From positions 62,001 to 126,000 of the forward strand of contig JASMDC010000002.1 of assembly GCA_030753015.1 (NCBI GenBank): a DNA stretch of 64,000 nt, given 5' to 3'. Below, one piece after another: positions 41,678 through 50,385 of this stretch. The stretch comes from Candidatus Undinarchaeales archaeon (GTDB taxonomy: Archaea > SpSt-1190 > JASMDC01). Below the pieces are notes generated by a model. That model saw only the letters and a list, made by a program, of their open reading frames with translations, ran no database searches and had not been told where the DNA came from. Numbering within the stretch: the first letter of the stretch is position 1; each line of letters starts with the position of its first letter. The position numbers and the translations under genes were made by a program.

Positions 41678-43444
41678 TTAATTATCGGCCCGGGAGCGAG
41701 CGGAGCTGTCCCACTCATCATCTGGATTGTCATCCCGCCTGATAAGGGACCGGCCGATCACGGTGCAGTCGATACCTGTGCCCATCATGCATCGGTAAGC
41801 ATCCTCTGGAGTGCACACGATGGGCTCGCCACGGATATTGAACGATGTGTTCACCAGGACCGGTACCTTCGTGCGCTCACCGAATCCCTTGATGAGCCTA
41901 TGGAACAGGGGATTGGTTTCCCCGTGGACAGCCTGGAGCCGGGCTGTACCATCCACATGGACCGCGGCTGGGATGAGATCGAGCTTATCCTCGCGGACGG
42001 GGTAGCTCATGAGCATGTATGCTGTCGGCTCGGGGAGAGGGAGGTCCACGTCGAACCAGTCTGCGGCATCCTCAGCGCACACCGCCGGTGCGAAAGGCCG
42101 GAATGGCTCACGCCGCTTGACCTTCTCATTGAGCACGTCCTTCATCTCCACGTCACGTGGATCGGCCAGGATGCTCCGGTTCCCAAGGGCCCGAGGGCCC
42201 CACTCCATCCGTCCCTGGAACCATCCTACTACCTGGCCGTCCTCGATGATGCTCAGCGTCGTATCGATGAGCTTATCCTCGTCAGAGAGCGCTTCGTGGA
42301 CGATATCATTGTCCCTCAGGAACTCGTTCACCTGTTCATCGGTGAATCCCGGCCCCAGGTACGGTGAGCGGAAGTGGGATGCACGAGGTTTGCCGAGCAC
42401 AGCATGGAAGGCGTGGAGGGCGGCGCCCATGCTCGTTCCACCGTCGCCGGGATCGGGGGGTATCCACACCCGCTCGAACGGTGTCTTTTGAAGGATAGTA
42501 CCGTTGAACACACAGTTGAGCCCTACCCCGCCAGAGAGCACCAGGTCCGGGCAGTCCGTCTTTGCGTGTACGTGGCTGCAGGCGGTGGTGAGCACCTCCT
42601 CGGTGAGAAGCTGTAGAGCTGCGGCGATGTCCTTGTGTCGCCGTGTTGGCGCCAGTCCAGGCAGTGCTACAGGGCCGCCCAACAGCTCGCACATCTCATC
42701 CGAGGGCATGCGGTCCGCATAATGGTAATCGAAGTAACGCATGTCCAGCCGGAAGCTCCCGTCGTCGCGGACGTCGATCACTTCCTTCAGCCGCTTGTAG
42801 GATTCGTTGGTAGTGGGATCGAGGTTCCCGAAGGCAGCCATACCCATTACCTTGTATTCGGAGTTGTTCACGGCGAAGCCGAGGTAGGCTGTGATGGTCG
42901 AGTAGAGGAGGCCGAGCGAGTGAGGGAAGCGCAGCTGTTGCTCCAGCCTGACCTCGGTACCCTCGCCCATCCCCCACGCGGTCGTGGTCCACTCGCCGAC
43001 ACCGTCGACGGTGAGAATAGCTGCCCGTTCGAAGGGACTGCACAGGAACGCGCCTGCTGCGTGGGCCACGTGATGTGGGATGAAAAGCACGTCGCCCCCG
43101 TACCCCAGTTCATTCCGTACGCGGGACACCACACGCAGCTTGCGCAGGAGCAGGTCGGGCATAGCCCGCACGAACGAGGGTAACCCTCGCGGGAACATCT
43201 GGATGTGCTGATGAAGTGCCCGCTCCAACCGGAGGAGCGGTTTCTCGTAATGGGCGATGTGGTCCAACTCGTCCACTGTTATCCCACCCTCATCGAGGCA
43301 GGAGAGGATGGCGTTCAGAGGGAACGTGATGTCGTGCTTAACTCGTGTGAACCGCTCCTCTGCAGATGCCGCCACTACCTCGCCGTCCCGCATCAAGCAT
43401 GCCGAGGCGTCGTGGTAGAAGCAGGCGATCCCGAGAACGTCCAT
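41678..43444 (-). CDS. NodU/CmcH-family carbamoyltransferase
   Basis: 588 residues. The N-terminal ASKHA-type domain shows GIACFYHDASACLM, FIPHHVAHAAGAFLCSPF and AILTVDGVGEWTTTAW. The metal and carbamoyl-adenylate regions follow (NSEYKVMGMAAFG, LVLSGGVGLNCVFNG). The C-terminal YrdC-like domain contains GRMEWGPRALGNRSILADP. It O-carbamoylates a sugar, polyketide or similar acceptor from carbamoyl phosphate and ATP. The acceptor is unknown; the neighbouring sugar nucleotidyltransferase suggests a glycan or nucleotide sugar. The ATG lies 9 nt after the SxtJ-like gene. Confidence 0.9.
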   Translation of the reverse strand: MDVLGIACFYHDASACLMRDGEVVAASAEERFTRVKHDITFPLNAILSCLDEGGITVDELDHIAHYEKPLLRLERALHQHIQMFPRGLPSFVRAMPDLLLRKLRVVSRVRNELGYGGDVLFIPHHVAHAAGAFLCSPFERAAILTVDGVGEWTTTAWGMGEGTEVRLEQQLRFPHSLGLLYSTITAYLGFAVNNSEYKVMGMAAFGNLDPTTNESYKRLKEVIDVRDDGSFRLDMRYFDYHYADRMPSDEMCELLGGPVALPGLAPTRRHKDIAAALQLLTEEVLTTACSHVHAKTDCPDLVLSGGVGLNCVFNGTILQKTPFERVWIPPDPGDGGTSMGAALHAFHAVLGKPRASHFRSPYLGPGFTDEQVNEFLRDNDIVHEALSDEDKLIDTTLSIIEDGQVVGWFQGRMEWGPRALGNRSILADPRDVEMKDVLNEKVKRREPFRPFAPAVCAEDAADWFDVDLPLPEPTAYMLMSYPVREDKLDLIPAAVHVDGTARLQAVHGETNPLFHRLIKGFGERTKVPVLVNTSFNIRGEPIVCTPEDAYRCMMGTGIDCTVIGRSLIRRDDNPDDEWDSSARSRADN

Positions 43445-43453
43445 ATAACTACC

Positions 43454-43708
43454 TCAGTACTGTCGATAATATCTATCTCGTGGAGCGTTCCCCTGATCAG
43501 CAGGTTCCCAGTAGCTCGGTGCGCTGGCGTCAGGCCCAAGCTCAAGGAATCGCTTACCGACGAGCCGGGCGGCCAGGGCAGTGCTCCCGAGACCTAGCAG
43601 ATATGAGACTGTGAGCGCGAGGGTGTTGATCGTGCCGGTAAGGGCGCCTAAAGCGTAGCCGAGTGCACGACGTGGTCCCCAGGAATCGTCGGTGGCCTCT
43701 TGCTCCAT
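43454..43708 (-). CDS. SxtJ-like small membrane protein
   Basis: 84 residues. One to two hydrophobic segments (ALGYALGALTGTINTLALTV and SYLLGLGSTALAARLVG) precede a C-terminal SYWEPADQGNAPRDRYYRQY. That ending is typical of SxtJ-family proteins next to carbamoyltransferases. The ATG at 43708 follows GGTAGGT; its start overlaps the end of the nucleotidyltransferase gene in another frame only by position, not by coding overlap of known domains. With the genes on either side it forms an sxtI/J/K-like set. Confidence 0.72.
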   Translation of the reverse strand: MEQEATDDSWGPRRALGYALGALTGTINTLALTVSYLLGLGSTALAARLVGKRFLELGPDASAPSYWEPADQGNAPRDRYYRQY

Positions 43709-43718
43709 GCTCGGGTAC

Positions 43719-45011
43719 CTACCCGGTGCCCCCACCCTCTTCATCCCCTTCGCCGATGGGGGTGATGTCGTACTCCTGAACCACGAAGATCCGGATATTA
43801 GGATCGAGGTCGCGGTACACGATGACGCCGGGGCCGATGTGTGTGTTGGGGCCCGCCTTCACGCCGGGCATGATCGAAGCGTTGACGCCGGTCTTCACTC
43901 CGTCGCCCAGGATGGCACCGAGCTTGCGGCGACCCGATGACACGGTCTCTCCCTTGATGCGGACATTGATGGGCTTGTCGTCGAACCGGAGGTTCGCCAC
44001 CTTGGTGCCGGCGCCGAAGTTGCACCCTGCACCTATAAGTGCGTCCCCGATGTACGCGAGATGCTCCGCCTTGGAGCCGTTTAGGATTAGGGAGTTCTTG
44101 ACCTCCACGGCGCGGCCTATGCGCACGTCATCGGAGATGTTGACATTGTCCCGGATGAAGCAGTTGGGACCTATCTCGCAGTTCTTGCCGATATAGACGG
44201 GACCCTTGATATAGGAGGTGCCGGTGATGACTGTCCCCTTCTCGATGACGACGTCGCCCTTGATAACCACGCCCGGCTCGAGCTCGCCTTCGATCCTGTG
44301 ATCGATCTTCTTCATGATGAACTCGTTGGCCTCTAGAAGCTCCCATGGGCGTCCGACATCGCGGTAATAGCCTCGGTGTTCGAGCACTTCCACACGACTA
44401 CCTCCCTCGATGTAGTGGTTGAGGGCGTGGGGGATGTCGTACTCGTGGCGCTCGGCCTCTCCCTTGGCAACGGCGTCCAGGAAGGAGGATTCGAGGAGGT
44501 AGATACCGGCGTTGACCATGCATCCCTTCGCTTCCTGCTCGGGTGGCCTCTCACGCACCTCGGTGAGGTGAGAGCCGTTGCACGTGAGCACGCCGTACTC
44601 CCAGGGATTGTCCACATGGGCACCGACGACCACCGAGCCGCCCTTGGCGGCATGCAGCCGCTCCATCACTGCATGGTCGAAGATGAGGTCGCCGTGGATG
44701 AGGAGAAAGTCATCGTTGAGCTTGGTGTTCTCGGCCGCCATATGTAGAGCGTGGGCCGTCCCCAGGCACTTACCCTGGTCCACGTAGGTGATGGACAGAC
44801 CGAAGCGCTCACCCGTGCCGAAGTACTGGCGGATCTCGTCCGCGAACTCGTTGACCACGAGCACGACCTCTGAGATCTGGGCGGCTTTCACCGCCGAGAG
44901 CACATGGTAGAGGATCGGCTTTCCTGCAAGAGGGATCATGGACTTCTGTCGCGTGGCCGTGAGCGGATGGAGACGCGTCCCCCGTCCAGCGGCCAGTATC
45001 ACCGCCTTCAT
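43719..45011 (-). CDS. glmU: Bifunctional sugar-1-phosphate nucleotidyltransferase/acetyltransferase (archaeal GlmU-like)
   Basis: 430 residues. The N-terminal nucleotidyltransferase has MKAVILAAGRGTRLHPLTAT, KSMIPLAGKP and GKCLGTAHALH. The C-terminal left-handed beta-helix has hexapeptide repeats (VVIKGDVVIEKGTVI, GPNCFIRDNVNISDDV) and the acetyltransferase-type segment EHLAYIGDALIGAGCNFGAG followed by VANLRFDDKP. This layout is that of archaeal enzymes making UDP-GlcNAc or a related nucleotide sugar. ATG 45011 fits a TATA (CTTATAGTT, 45037-45045) for leaderless initiation; ATG 45017 is two codons upstream. First gene of the carbamoyltransferase operon. Confidence 0.85.
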   Translation of the reverse strand: MKAVILAAGRGTRLHPLTATRQKSMIPLAGKPILYHVLSAVKAAQISEVVLVVNEFADEIRQYFGTGERFGLSITYVDQGKCLGTAHALHMAAENTKLNDDFLLIHGDLIFDHAVMERLHAAKGGSVVVGAHVDNPWEYGVLTCNGSHLTEVRERPPEQEAKGCMVNAGIYLLESSFLDAVAKGEAERHEYDIPHALNHYIEGGSRVEVLEHRGYYRDVGRPWELLEANEFIMKKIDHRIEGELEPGVVIKGDVVIEKGTVITGTSYIKGPVYIGKNCEIGPNCFIRDNVNISDDVRIGRAVEVKNSLILNGSKAEHLAYIGDALIGAGCNFGAGTKVANLRFDDKPINVRIKGETVSSGRRKLGAILGDGVKTGVNASIMPGVKAGPNTHIGPGVIVYRDLDPNIRIFVVQEYDITPIGEGDEEGGGTG

Positions 45012-45049
45012 GCCCATGGACCGGGCTGGGGGGACAAACTATAAGAAGC

Positions 45050-45841
45050 CTACCCCTCGCGCACGAACAGCGTCCCCTTGCCCTTCTCTGTCACATCACC
45101 CGAGTACCGTGCGAAGGGGCCGGAGAGTCGTTCACCCGCGATATCAACGTCATCCACGGCACCGTCGGGCACGAAGGAGGGAAGCACGTGAACGGGGCCA
45201 AGGATGACGATTAGCCCTCCCCGCATCTCGCCTCCGACGCGGCGGGGGCAGGCGCGGGCCACGATCTCCCCTTTCTGCATATGGACGCCGAGAAAGAATC
45301 CGGTCGTTCCCCTGACGATGAGCGTGCCACCGGCCATCCATGCACCTGCCTCGACACCGCAGTCGCCGGCGACCTCGATGCGACCTCCGGTCATGCCCGT
45401 CCAGTCACCGGGTGGAGCTGCGCCCAGATGGTGCCCTGCAGAGCCCTGGATCACCAGCTCGCCGCCCTTCATGGCCATACCGGCCCAGTCCCCGCAGTCC
45501 CCCTCAACCTCCAGGCGCCCGCCCGACATACTGCTGCCGGTGTGCATCCCTGCAGTACCCCTGACCACCAGCTCACCGCCGGTCATCCCCTGGCCTAACC
45601 GCTTGGTACGTGCCACATCGCCCTCGATGACGATGCGTGTACGCCCGGCGATGGAGCCCGCGCGTCCTTCCACCTCGAAGTGGTCGCCTAGCGCGACCTT
45701 GCGGTTGCCCCGCCAGATGGGGAGCTCTGAGATGCGGTCACTCGCCTTTCCAGCGAAGATGTCAGGACAGATGCTCTCTGCCTCGAGCCCGACGGCGGGC
45801 TGGTCGATCGGTCTGAGCACGACCTTGCGTACGGTCAGCAA
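45050..45841 (-). CDS. fwdC: Formylmethanofuran dehydrogenase subunit C
   Basis: 263 residues. The C-terminal glutamate-synthase-alpha-like beta-helix is visible as repeated glycine-rich turns (MTGGELVVRGTAGMHTG, MSGGRLEVEGDCGDWAG, MKGGELVIQGSAGHHLG). In the Fwd complex, FwdC helps assemble the enzyme that makes or oxidises formylmethanofuran, the entry or exit step of C1 metabolism. The start is a TTG at 45841 with GGGAGGTG five nucleotides upstream, overlapping the end of fwdA. No fwdB or fwdD lies next to it. Confidence 0.92.
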   Translation of the reverse strand: MLTVRKVVLRPIDQPAVGLEAESICPDIFAGKASDRISELPIWRGNRKVALGDHFEVEGRAGSIAGRTRIVIEGDVARTKRLGQGMTGGELVVRGTAGMHTGSSMSGGRLEVEGDCGDWAGMAMKGGELVIQGSAGHHLGAAPPGDWTGMTGGRIEVAGDCGVEAGAWMAGGTLIVRGTTGFFLGVHMQKGEIVARACPRRVGGEMRGGLIVILGPVHVLPSFVPDGAVDDVDIAGERLSGPFARYSGDVTEKGKGTLFVREG

Positions 45842-47502
45842 CAGGGCACCTCCCGGGGACGGGGCAGATAGTCATCCTGCACCGCATAGTTCGCCTCGGT
45901 AATCGTGTTGTGGTCCCTGAAGAAGGCCGCCCGGTCCTCGCGGACGGCGTCATCATCGTACCGTGGGCGTGTGAAGAGCGTGGACCCTGCAGCCGTCGTC
46001 ACGACACGACCGTCCCGCACCACGACCTCGCCACCCTTGACGGTGAGGAACGCCCGGGTCAATCCCTGGCAGAGCTTCTTCGGGTCGTCGACGTAATCGG
46101 GCAGGATGTCGTACACCGCAATGTCCGCGTCCATGCCGGGGCCGAGCCCTCCCTTGGTGCCGAGCCCGAGCCTCTTTGCTGTGCCGGCCCGGGTGACGAT
46201 GGCCAGCTCGGACAGCGAGTACTCACGGTCCAGTGATGGGAGAGTGGTCGCCGAGGAGGCCCGTTCGTGGACGTCGTCCAGGGCCTGCTCCCGTGCCTTC
46301 CGACTCGCAAGCAGTGTCATGATCTCCGGATATCGCGTAAACGGGCAGCCGTTGGGAGCATCGGTTGTGAGGAACACGCGCCAGGGATCATCGATGAGGA
46401 GGGCGAGCTCGAGGCCGGCCGCCCACTGGACGGCGTTCACCCCACTGGTCGACCGATAGACGTAGGGGATGATGCCGCCCCCAGTCTCCCGCTCCACGTC
46501 GGCGTTCACCCACTTGAGGTGATTGATGCGTCCCAGGTGCCATTCGGCGGGGCCGTCGGCGGTGAGCGTGGTTGTATCTCCGAACATCACTTGTCCGAGG
46601 TCCGTGGTGAGCCCGGGGTGGCGTGAAAGCTCGCGAGCCACCTCCTCCGCCCGGGAGGAGAAGTCCTTCCATGATCCACCGCCATAGGTGTGGAACTGGA
46701 GATGTGTGACATGTGCCTGTCCGTTCCGCCCCAGGAGACGGAGGGATTCTATGGTTATGTCCGCGTTCCCGGGGATCCCCAGGTTGTTGAGGTGGACATG
46801 GACGGGGTGGGGCAGTTTGAGAGCAGCGGCCGCGTTCTGGAGGTTCGTCAGGACCTCTGCAGCGGTAACGTCGAAATGTGGTGTCGGCTCGTCAAGGGCG
46901 TTGACGTTCTTGGCCCACTCCCAGGCGGCGTTCCCTGCCGGGTTGACGACTTTCAGCCCGAGCGCCCGCGTTGCGTGGATGAGCCAGGCGCACCAGGGCG
47001 CCACGAGCTCCTCCTGGCCGTCCCTGATGTAGCCGAGCAAGCGGTGGTTGTTGCCCGCCAGCACCAGTGCTCCGGTATCTAGCAATGGTGTGTCGGCCAG
47101 CTCCTCATGTGTGTGGCGGCCCTTGAGCGGGGCCATGGCGGGCTCGATGACTGTGGTGTACCCCATCTCGGCGTACAGGGCGCCGGTGAGCCGTGTGGAC
47201 GGGACCGTGAGCCCCGAGCCGGCTCCCATACCGGCGACAGGATCCCGACCGCGAACCAATCGTGAGGAATCCTCGGGGCGCAGACACCTGGCCCGGTTGA
47301 CCTTCGAGCCGGCGATATGTGAATGGATGTCCACTCCGCCTGCCATGGTGACCCGACCTCCCGCGTCCAGCTCCACAGCATCGCGTCCCTTGACGTCATC
47401 GATCATCCGGCCGTCGCGACTGCATAGGTCCATGACCTCGCCATCGATCCCTGCCAGCGGATCGTACACGCAGGCGTTGCGGATGATGAGGATCCGGGCC
47501 AC
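45835..47502 (-). CDS. fwdA: Formylmethanofuran dehydrogenase subunit A
   Basis: 555 residues of the amidohydrolase superfamily. The dinuclear metal site begins with GGVDIHSHIAGSKVNRAR. Further family segments are ALYAEMGYTTVIEPAMAPLK, PHPVHVHLNNLGIPGN, THLQFHTYGG and FLTTDAPNGCPFTRYPEIM. FwdA condenses formate with methanofuran inside the Fwd complex. The GTG start at 47502 lies 26 bp after a TATA box (leaderless). It implies a tetrahydromethanopterin-type C1 pathway, though not by itself methanogenesis. Confidence 0.93.
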   Translation of the reverse strand: MARILIIRNACVYDPLAGIDGEVMDLCSRDGRMIDDVKGRDAVELDAGGRVTMAGGVDIHSHIAGSKVNRARCLRPEDSSRLVRGRDPVAGMGAGSGLTVPSTRLTGALYAEMGYTTVIEPAMAPLKGRHTHEELADTPLLDTGALVLAGNNHRLLGYIRDGQEELVAPWCAWLIHATRALGLKVVNPAGNAAWEWAKNVNALDEPTPHFDVTAAEVLTNLQNAAAALKLPHPVHVHLNNLGIPGNADITIESLRLLGRNGQAHVTHLQFHTYGGGSWKDFSSRAEEVARELSRHPGLTTDLGQVMFGDTTTLTADGPAEWHLGRINHLKWVNADVERETGGGIIPYVYRSTSGVNAVQWAAGLELALLIDDPWRVFLTTDAPNGCPFTRYPEIMTLLASRKAREQALDDVHERASSATTLPSLDREYSLSELAIVTRAGTAKRLGLGTKGGLGPGMDADIAVYDILPDYVDDPKKLCQGLTRAFLTVKGGEVVVRDGRVVTTAAGSTLFTRPRYDDDAVREDRAAFFRDHNTITEANYAVQDDYLPRPREVPCC

Positions 47503-47522
47503 GACCGGGGGCTGCCGTGCAA

Positions 47523-47532
47523 TCTTTAAAAA
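47523..47532 (-). promoter_or_regulatory. TATA box of the fwdA-fwdC operon
   Basis: TTTTTTAAAG on the minus strand, centred about 26 bp from the fwdA GTG, consistent with a leaderless mRNA. Confidence 0.55.
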
Positions 47533-47547
47533 ACGCGCGGCCGGCGG

Positions 47548-49113
47548 TCACTCCATCTCGATGGTGGCCGGAGGCTTGTCCGTGATGTCGTAGAACACGC
47601 GGTTGACCCCCTTGACCTCGTTGACTATACGTGCGGCCATGGCCCGCAGGACATCCCAGTCGAAGGGATAGACGTTGGCCGTCATGGCATCGATGCTCTG
47701 GACGCACCGGATAGCGATGGCCTCATTATAAGTGCGGGCGTCGCCCATGACCCCTACCGTGCGTACAGGCAAGAGCGCGGGGAAGTACTGCCACAGCTCC
47801 TTTGTGATTCCCGCGGCCGCGACCTCTTCGCGCACGATGCGATCGGCGAGGCGAAGGGTATCGAGTCGCTCCCTGGTGACCTTGCCCAGGCAACGTACTG
47901 CCAGACCCGGTCCGGGGAATGGCTGGCGGTCCACCAGCTCGCGGGGAAGGCCGAGTGTGGCACCGATGGCACGGACCTCGTCCTTGTAGAGCTCGGCCAG
48001 TGGCTCGATTAGAGAGAACCGCATCCCCTCGGGGAGGGCCACGTTATGGTGGGACTTTATCTTGGCCGAGTGCTTGGAAGTGGATGCGCTCTCCACCCGG
48101 TCAGGGTAGATCGTGCCCTGGGCCAGGAACTCGATACGGCCCACTTTCTTGTCCAGGATCTTGGCCTTCTCCTCGAATACATCGATGAATGTGTGACCGA
48201 TGATGCGGCGCTTCTCCTCCGGATCGGTGACGCCCTTGAGCGCCGTCAGGAAGCGTTCCGAGGCATCGACGATATGGAGGTTCTTGACTGGCACGTTCTT
48301 GGAGAAGATATCCTCGACGAATGGCCGGTCGTTGTCCCGCAGGAGCCCGTTGTCCACGAACACGCAATGGAGGGAGCTCCCAATGGCCTTGTGGAGGAGT
48401 GCCGCGACGACGGAGGAGTCCACACCTCCGCTAAGGCCCAGGAGCACACGCTTCTTCCCGACCTCCTTCTTAATGCGTGCGACCGTCTCTTCAACGAACG
48501 GAGCCATCGACCAGGTGCGAGCAGCTCCCGTTATGTCGAGGAAGTTCCCGAGGACCTTGCGCCCACAGGGGGTGTGCGCGACCTCGGGGTGGAACTGGAT
48601 ACCGTACACATGGGAGTCCTCGCTACCGAAGGCGGCGACCGGACATGTGCTCGTGGTGCCGAGCACCTCGTACCCCTCCGGCGGATCCTTAACAAGGTCG
48701 CCGTGGGACATCCACACCGTCTCTTCCTCCCATAGCCCTTCGAAGAGACCCGTGCGTCGCCGCGGGTAGAACGTGGCACGTCCGTACTCTCGCTCCTTTC
48801 CGGACTCGACGGTCCCGCCGAGCATCTTGGCCAGGAGCTGGTGACCGTAGCAGATGCCGAGCATGGGAATGCCCTCTTCCAGGGCGTACGAGAGTACCGC
48901 CTTGGGGAGTTTGGGCGCACCCTTCTCGTACACCGACGAGGGTCCGCCGGAGAGCACGATCCCCTTGATGGGAAGCTCCTTGAGCCGTTTGACCTTCACG
49001 GTGTAGGGGAGGATGAACGAGTAGACCCCCAGCTCCCGGAGACGTCGGGCGATGAGATGACAGTACTGCCCGCCGAAATCAAGTACGACCACTACCTCGT
49101 CCTTGGTTGCCAC
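47548..49113 (-). CDS. guaA: GMP synthase (glutamine-hydrolysing), single-chain
   Basis: 521 residues. The glutamine amidotransferase domain has nucleophile GICYGHQLLAKML and the His/Glu pair in GIQFHPEVAHTP. The ATP-pyrophosphatase domain has LLGLSGGVDSSVVAALLHK, and the C-terminal dimerisation domain includes RQPFPGPGLAVRCLG and FYDITDKPPATIE. It converts XMP to GMP. Many archaea split this enzyme into two subunits; here it is fused as in bacteria and eukaryotes. The GTG start lies 26 bp after GAGTTAAAAC (49135-49144), a TATA for leaderless initiation. Confidence 0.95.
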   Translation of the reverse strand: MATKDEVVVVLDFGGQYCHLIARRLRELGVYSFILPYTVKVKRLKELPIKGIVLSGGPSSVYEKGAPKLPKAVLSYALEEGIPMLGICYGHQLLAKMLGGTVESGKEREYGRATFYPRRRTGLFEGLWEEETVWMSHGDLVKDPPEGYEVLGTTSTCPVAAFGSEDSHVYGIQFHPEVAHTPCGRKVLGNFLDITGAARTWSMAPFVEETVARIKKEVGKKRVLLGLSGGVDSSVVAALLHKAIGSSLHCVFVDNGLLRDNDRPFVEDIFSKNVPVKNLHIVDASERFLTALKGVTDPEEKRRIIGHTFIDVFEEKAKILDKKVGRIEFLAQGTIYPDRVESASTSKHSAKIKSHHNVALPEGMRFSLIEPLAELYKDEVRAIGATLGLPRELVDRQPFPGPGLAVRCLGKVTRERLDTLRLADRIVREEVAAAGITKELWQYFPALLPVRTVGVMGDARTYNEAIAIRCVQSIDAMTANVYPFDWDVLRAMAARIVNEVKGVNRVFYDITDKPPATIEME

Positions 49114-49196
49114 CAGAGATGGTGCGGACGACAGGTTTTAACTCTTTTTTGTTTTGGCGGGAAATCCCTCCACTTGGAGAGGGGTACTTGACAACA

Positions 49197-50012
49197 CTAT
49201 TGCTCGGTCGTGCGGACCTTGCCGAGCCAAGCGACCAGTCGCTGGGCAAGCGCGGTCCGGACCTCGGAGAAGTTATGGTCGCCACCGAGCACGGCGTGGG
49301 ACAGATGGCGGGCTCCCGCCCGCTCGAACTCGTCCACGAGAGGCTGGAGATGGACATCGGGAGGGGCGACCGTATCTCGGTTCCCTCCCAACAGGAGCAC
49401 TCGTCTGTCCTTCAGCGCTGGTACCGTACGGGCAAGCTGCCAATCGGCCGCTAGAGATGCAGCCTCGTCAACCAATGCCGCTGCTGATGTCCCTGTGAGG
49501 GGGGCCATGCTCGCCTCTCCGAAGGAAGCAATGGCGTCTTCACGTGCCTCAGTATCGCCCGTGTGCGAGAGCGCGACCGCCCCGAAGTCGAATCCCGCGA
49601 TGGACGCTGCGCCGAGGACGGCGGGATCACGCGCAGCGGCGTGGAGGGCAACGAATCCTCCAAGGCTGGCCCCGGCCAGCACTATACGTTCGCTGTCCAC
49701 CCTGAGCTCGCGTGATTCAGGCCCCCGTAGGAACGCCAGTGCCGAACCTGCGTCCTCGATACAGTTCGCGATGGAGAACGTGCCCTCACAACCCCAGCAT
49801 CCCCTGTAGGAGAACACGAGGACGTTCCATCCGGCCCGACGGACCTCATGCGCCAGGTCCCCGTTGCGTTCGTACCCGGGGAGCCCGTGGAGGAGGACGA
49901 GCGTCGGATGTGGGCCGGCACCCTCGGCCATCAGGATGGACCCGATGAGCCGGTCGCCATGGCTGGGGAAGAGCACAGCAGACATGGCAGGGGGATGCTC
50001 CAACGTGGTCAT
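49197..50012 (-). CDS. Alpha/beta hydrolase
   Basis: 271 residues. The catalytic serine is in IVLAGASLGGFVALHAA, the likely acid in LLLGGNRDTVAPP and the histidine in LGGDHNFSEVR. LVLLHGLPGYERNGD forms the oxyanion region. It is an esterase, peptidase or amide hydrolase of unknown substrate; no signal peptide. It starts 17 nt after the DUF3795 gene with GGTGAG upstream and is likely co-transcribed with it. Confidence 0.85.
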   Translation of the reverse strand: MTTLEHPPAMSAVLFPSHGDRLIGSILMAEGAGPHPTLVLLHGLPGYERNGDLAHEVRRAGWNVLVFSYRGCWGCEGTFSIANCIEDAGSALAFLRGPESRELRVDSERIVLAGASLGGFVALHAAARDPAVLGAASIAGFDFGAVALSHTGDTEAREDAIASFGEASMAPLTGTSAAALVDEAASLAADWQLARTVPALKDRRVLLLGGNRDTVAPPDVHLQPLVDEFERAGARHLSHAVLGGDHNFSEVRTALAQRLVAWLGKVRTTEQ

Positions 50013-50029
50013 GTTCTCACCGTCAAAGG

Positions 50030-50362
50030 CTACATCATCCCTGCTTCTTCCTTTCGGTTAGCGTACGCCTCGATACCGTCCTTGCGGATCATCTCAAGAC
50101 TGCCGACGCGGTCCGAGCGGAAGAGGAACCCGAAGATCTTGGAGATAATATTGTTCAGTTTCTCGCACTCGTTGAGGTCGTCGTAGTCGCTGCACTCAGC
50201 GCACGTGGCGATCTCCTTTAGGATGCAGCACTTACGCACGTCGCACCAGCTGTTCCCCTCACCTTCCTTGCACGAAGGACATCTGCCTCGAGTGTGGGAT
50301 CCGCAAGCGCCGCAGTAGAGACCGCAGTAGGCGACCAGTTCCACGGGTGTCTTGTCGGTCAT
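50030..50362 (-). CDS. DUF3795-type cysteine-rich protein
   Basis: 110 residues from the ATG at 50362 (MTDKTPVELVAYCGLYCGAC). Twelve or so cysteines cluster in the first 60 residues (GRCPSCKEGEGNSWCDVRKC, CCILKEIATCAEC, NECEKL), the pattern of the DUF3795 family, which is thought to bind metal. The function is unknown. GGCTTTATAAC (50384-50394) lies 26 bp upstream, so the mRNA is probably leaderless. Confidence 0.8.
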   Translation of the reverse strand: MTDKTPVELVAYCGLYCGACGSHTRGRCPSCKEGEGNSWCDVRKCCILKEIATCAECSDYDDLNECEKLNNIISKIFGFLFRSDRVGSLEMIRKDGIEAYANRKEEAGMM

Positions 50363-50385
50363 GGGATGAGGGGTAGATTCAAGAG

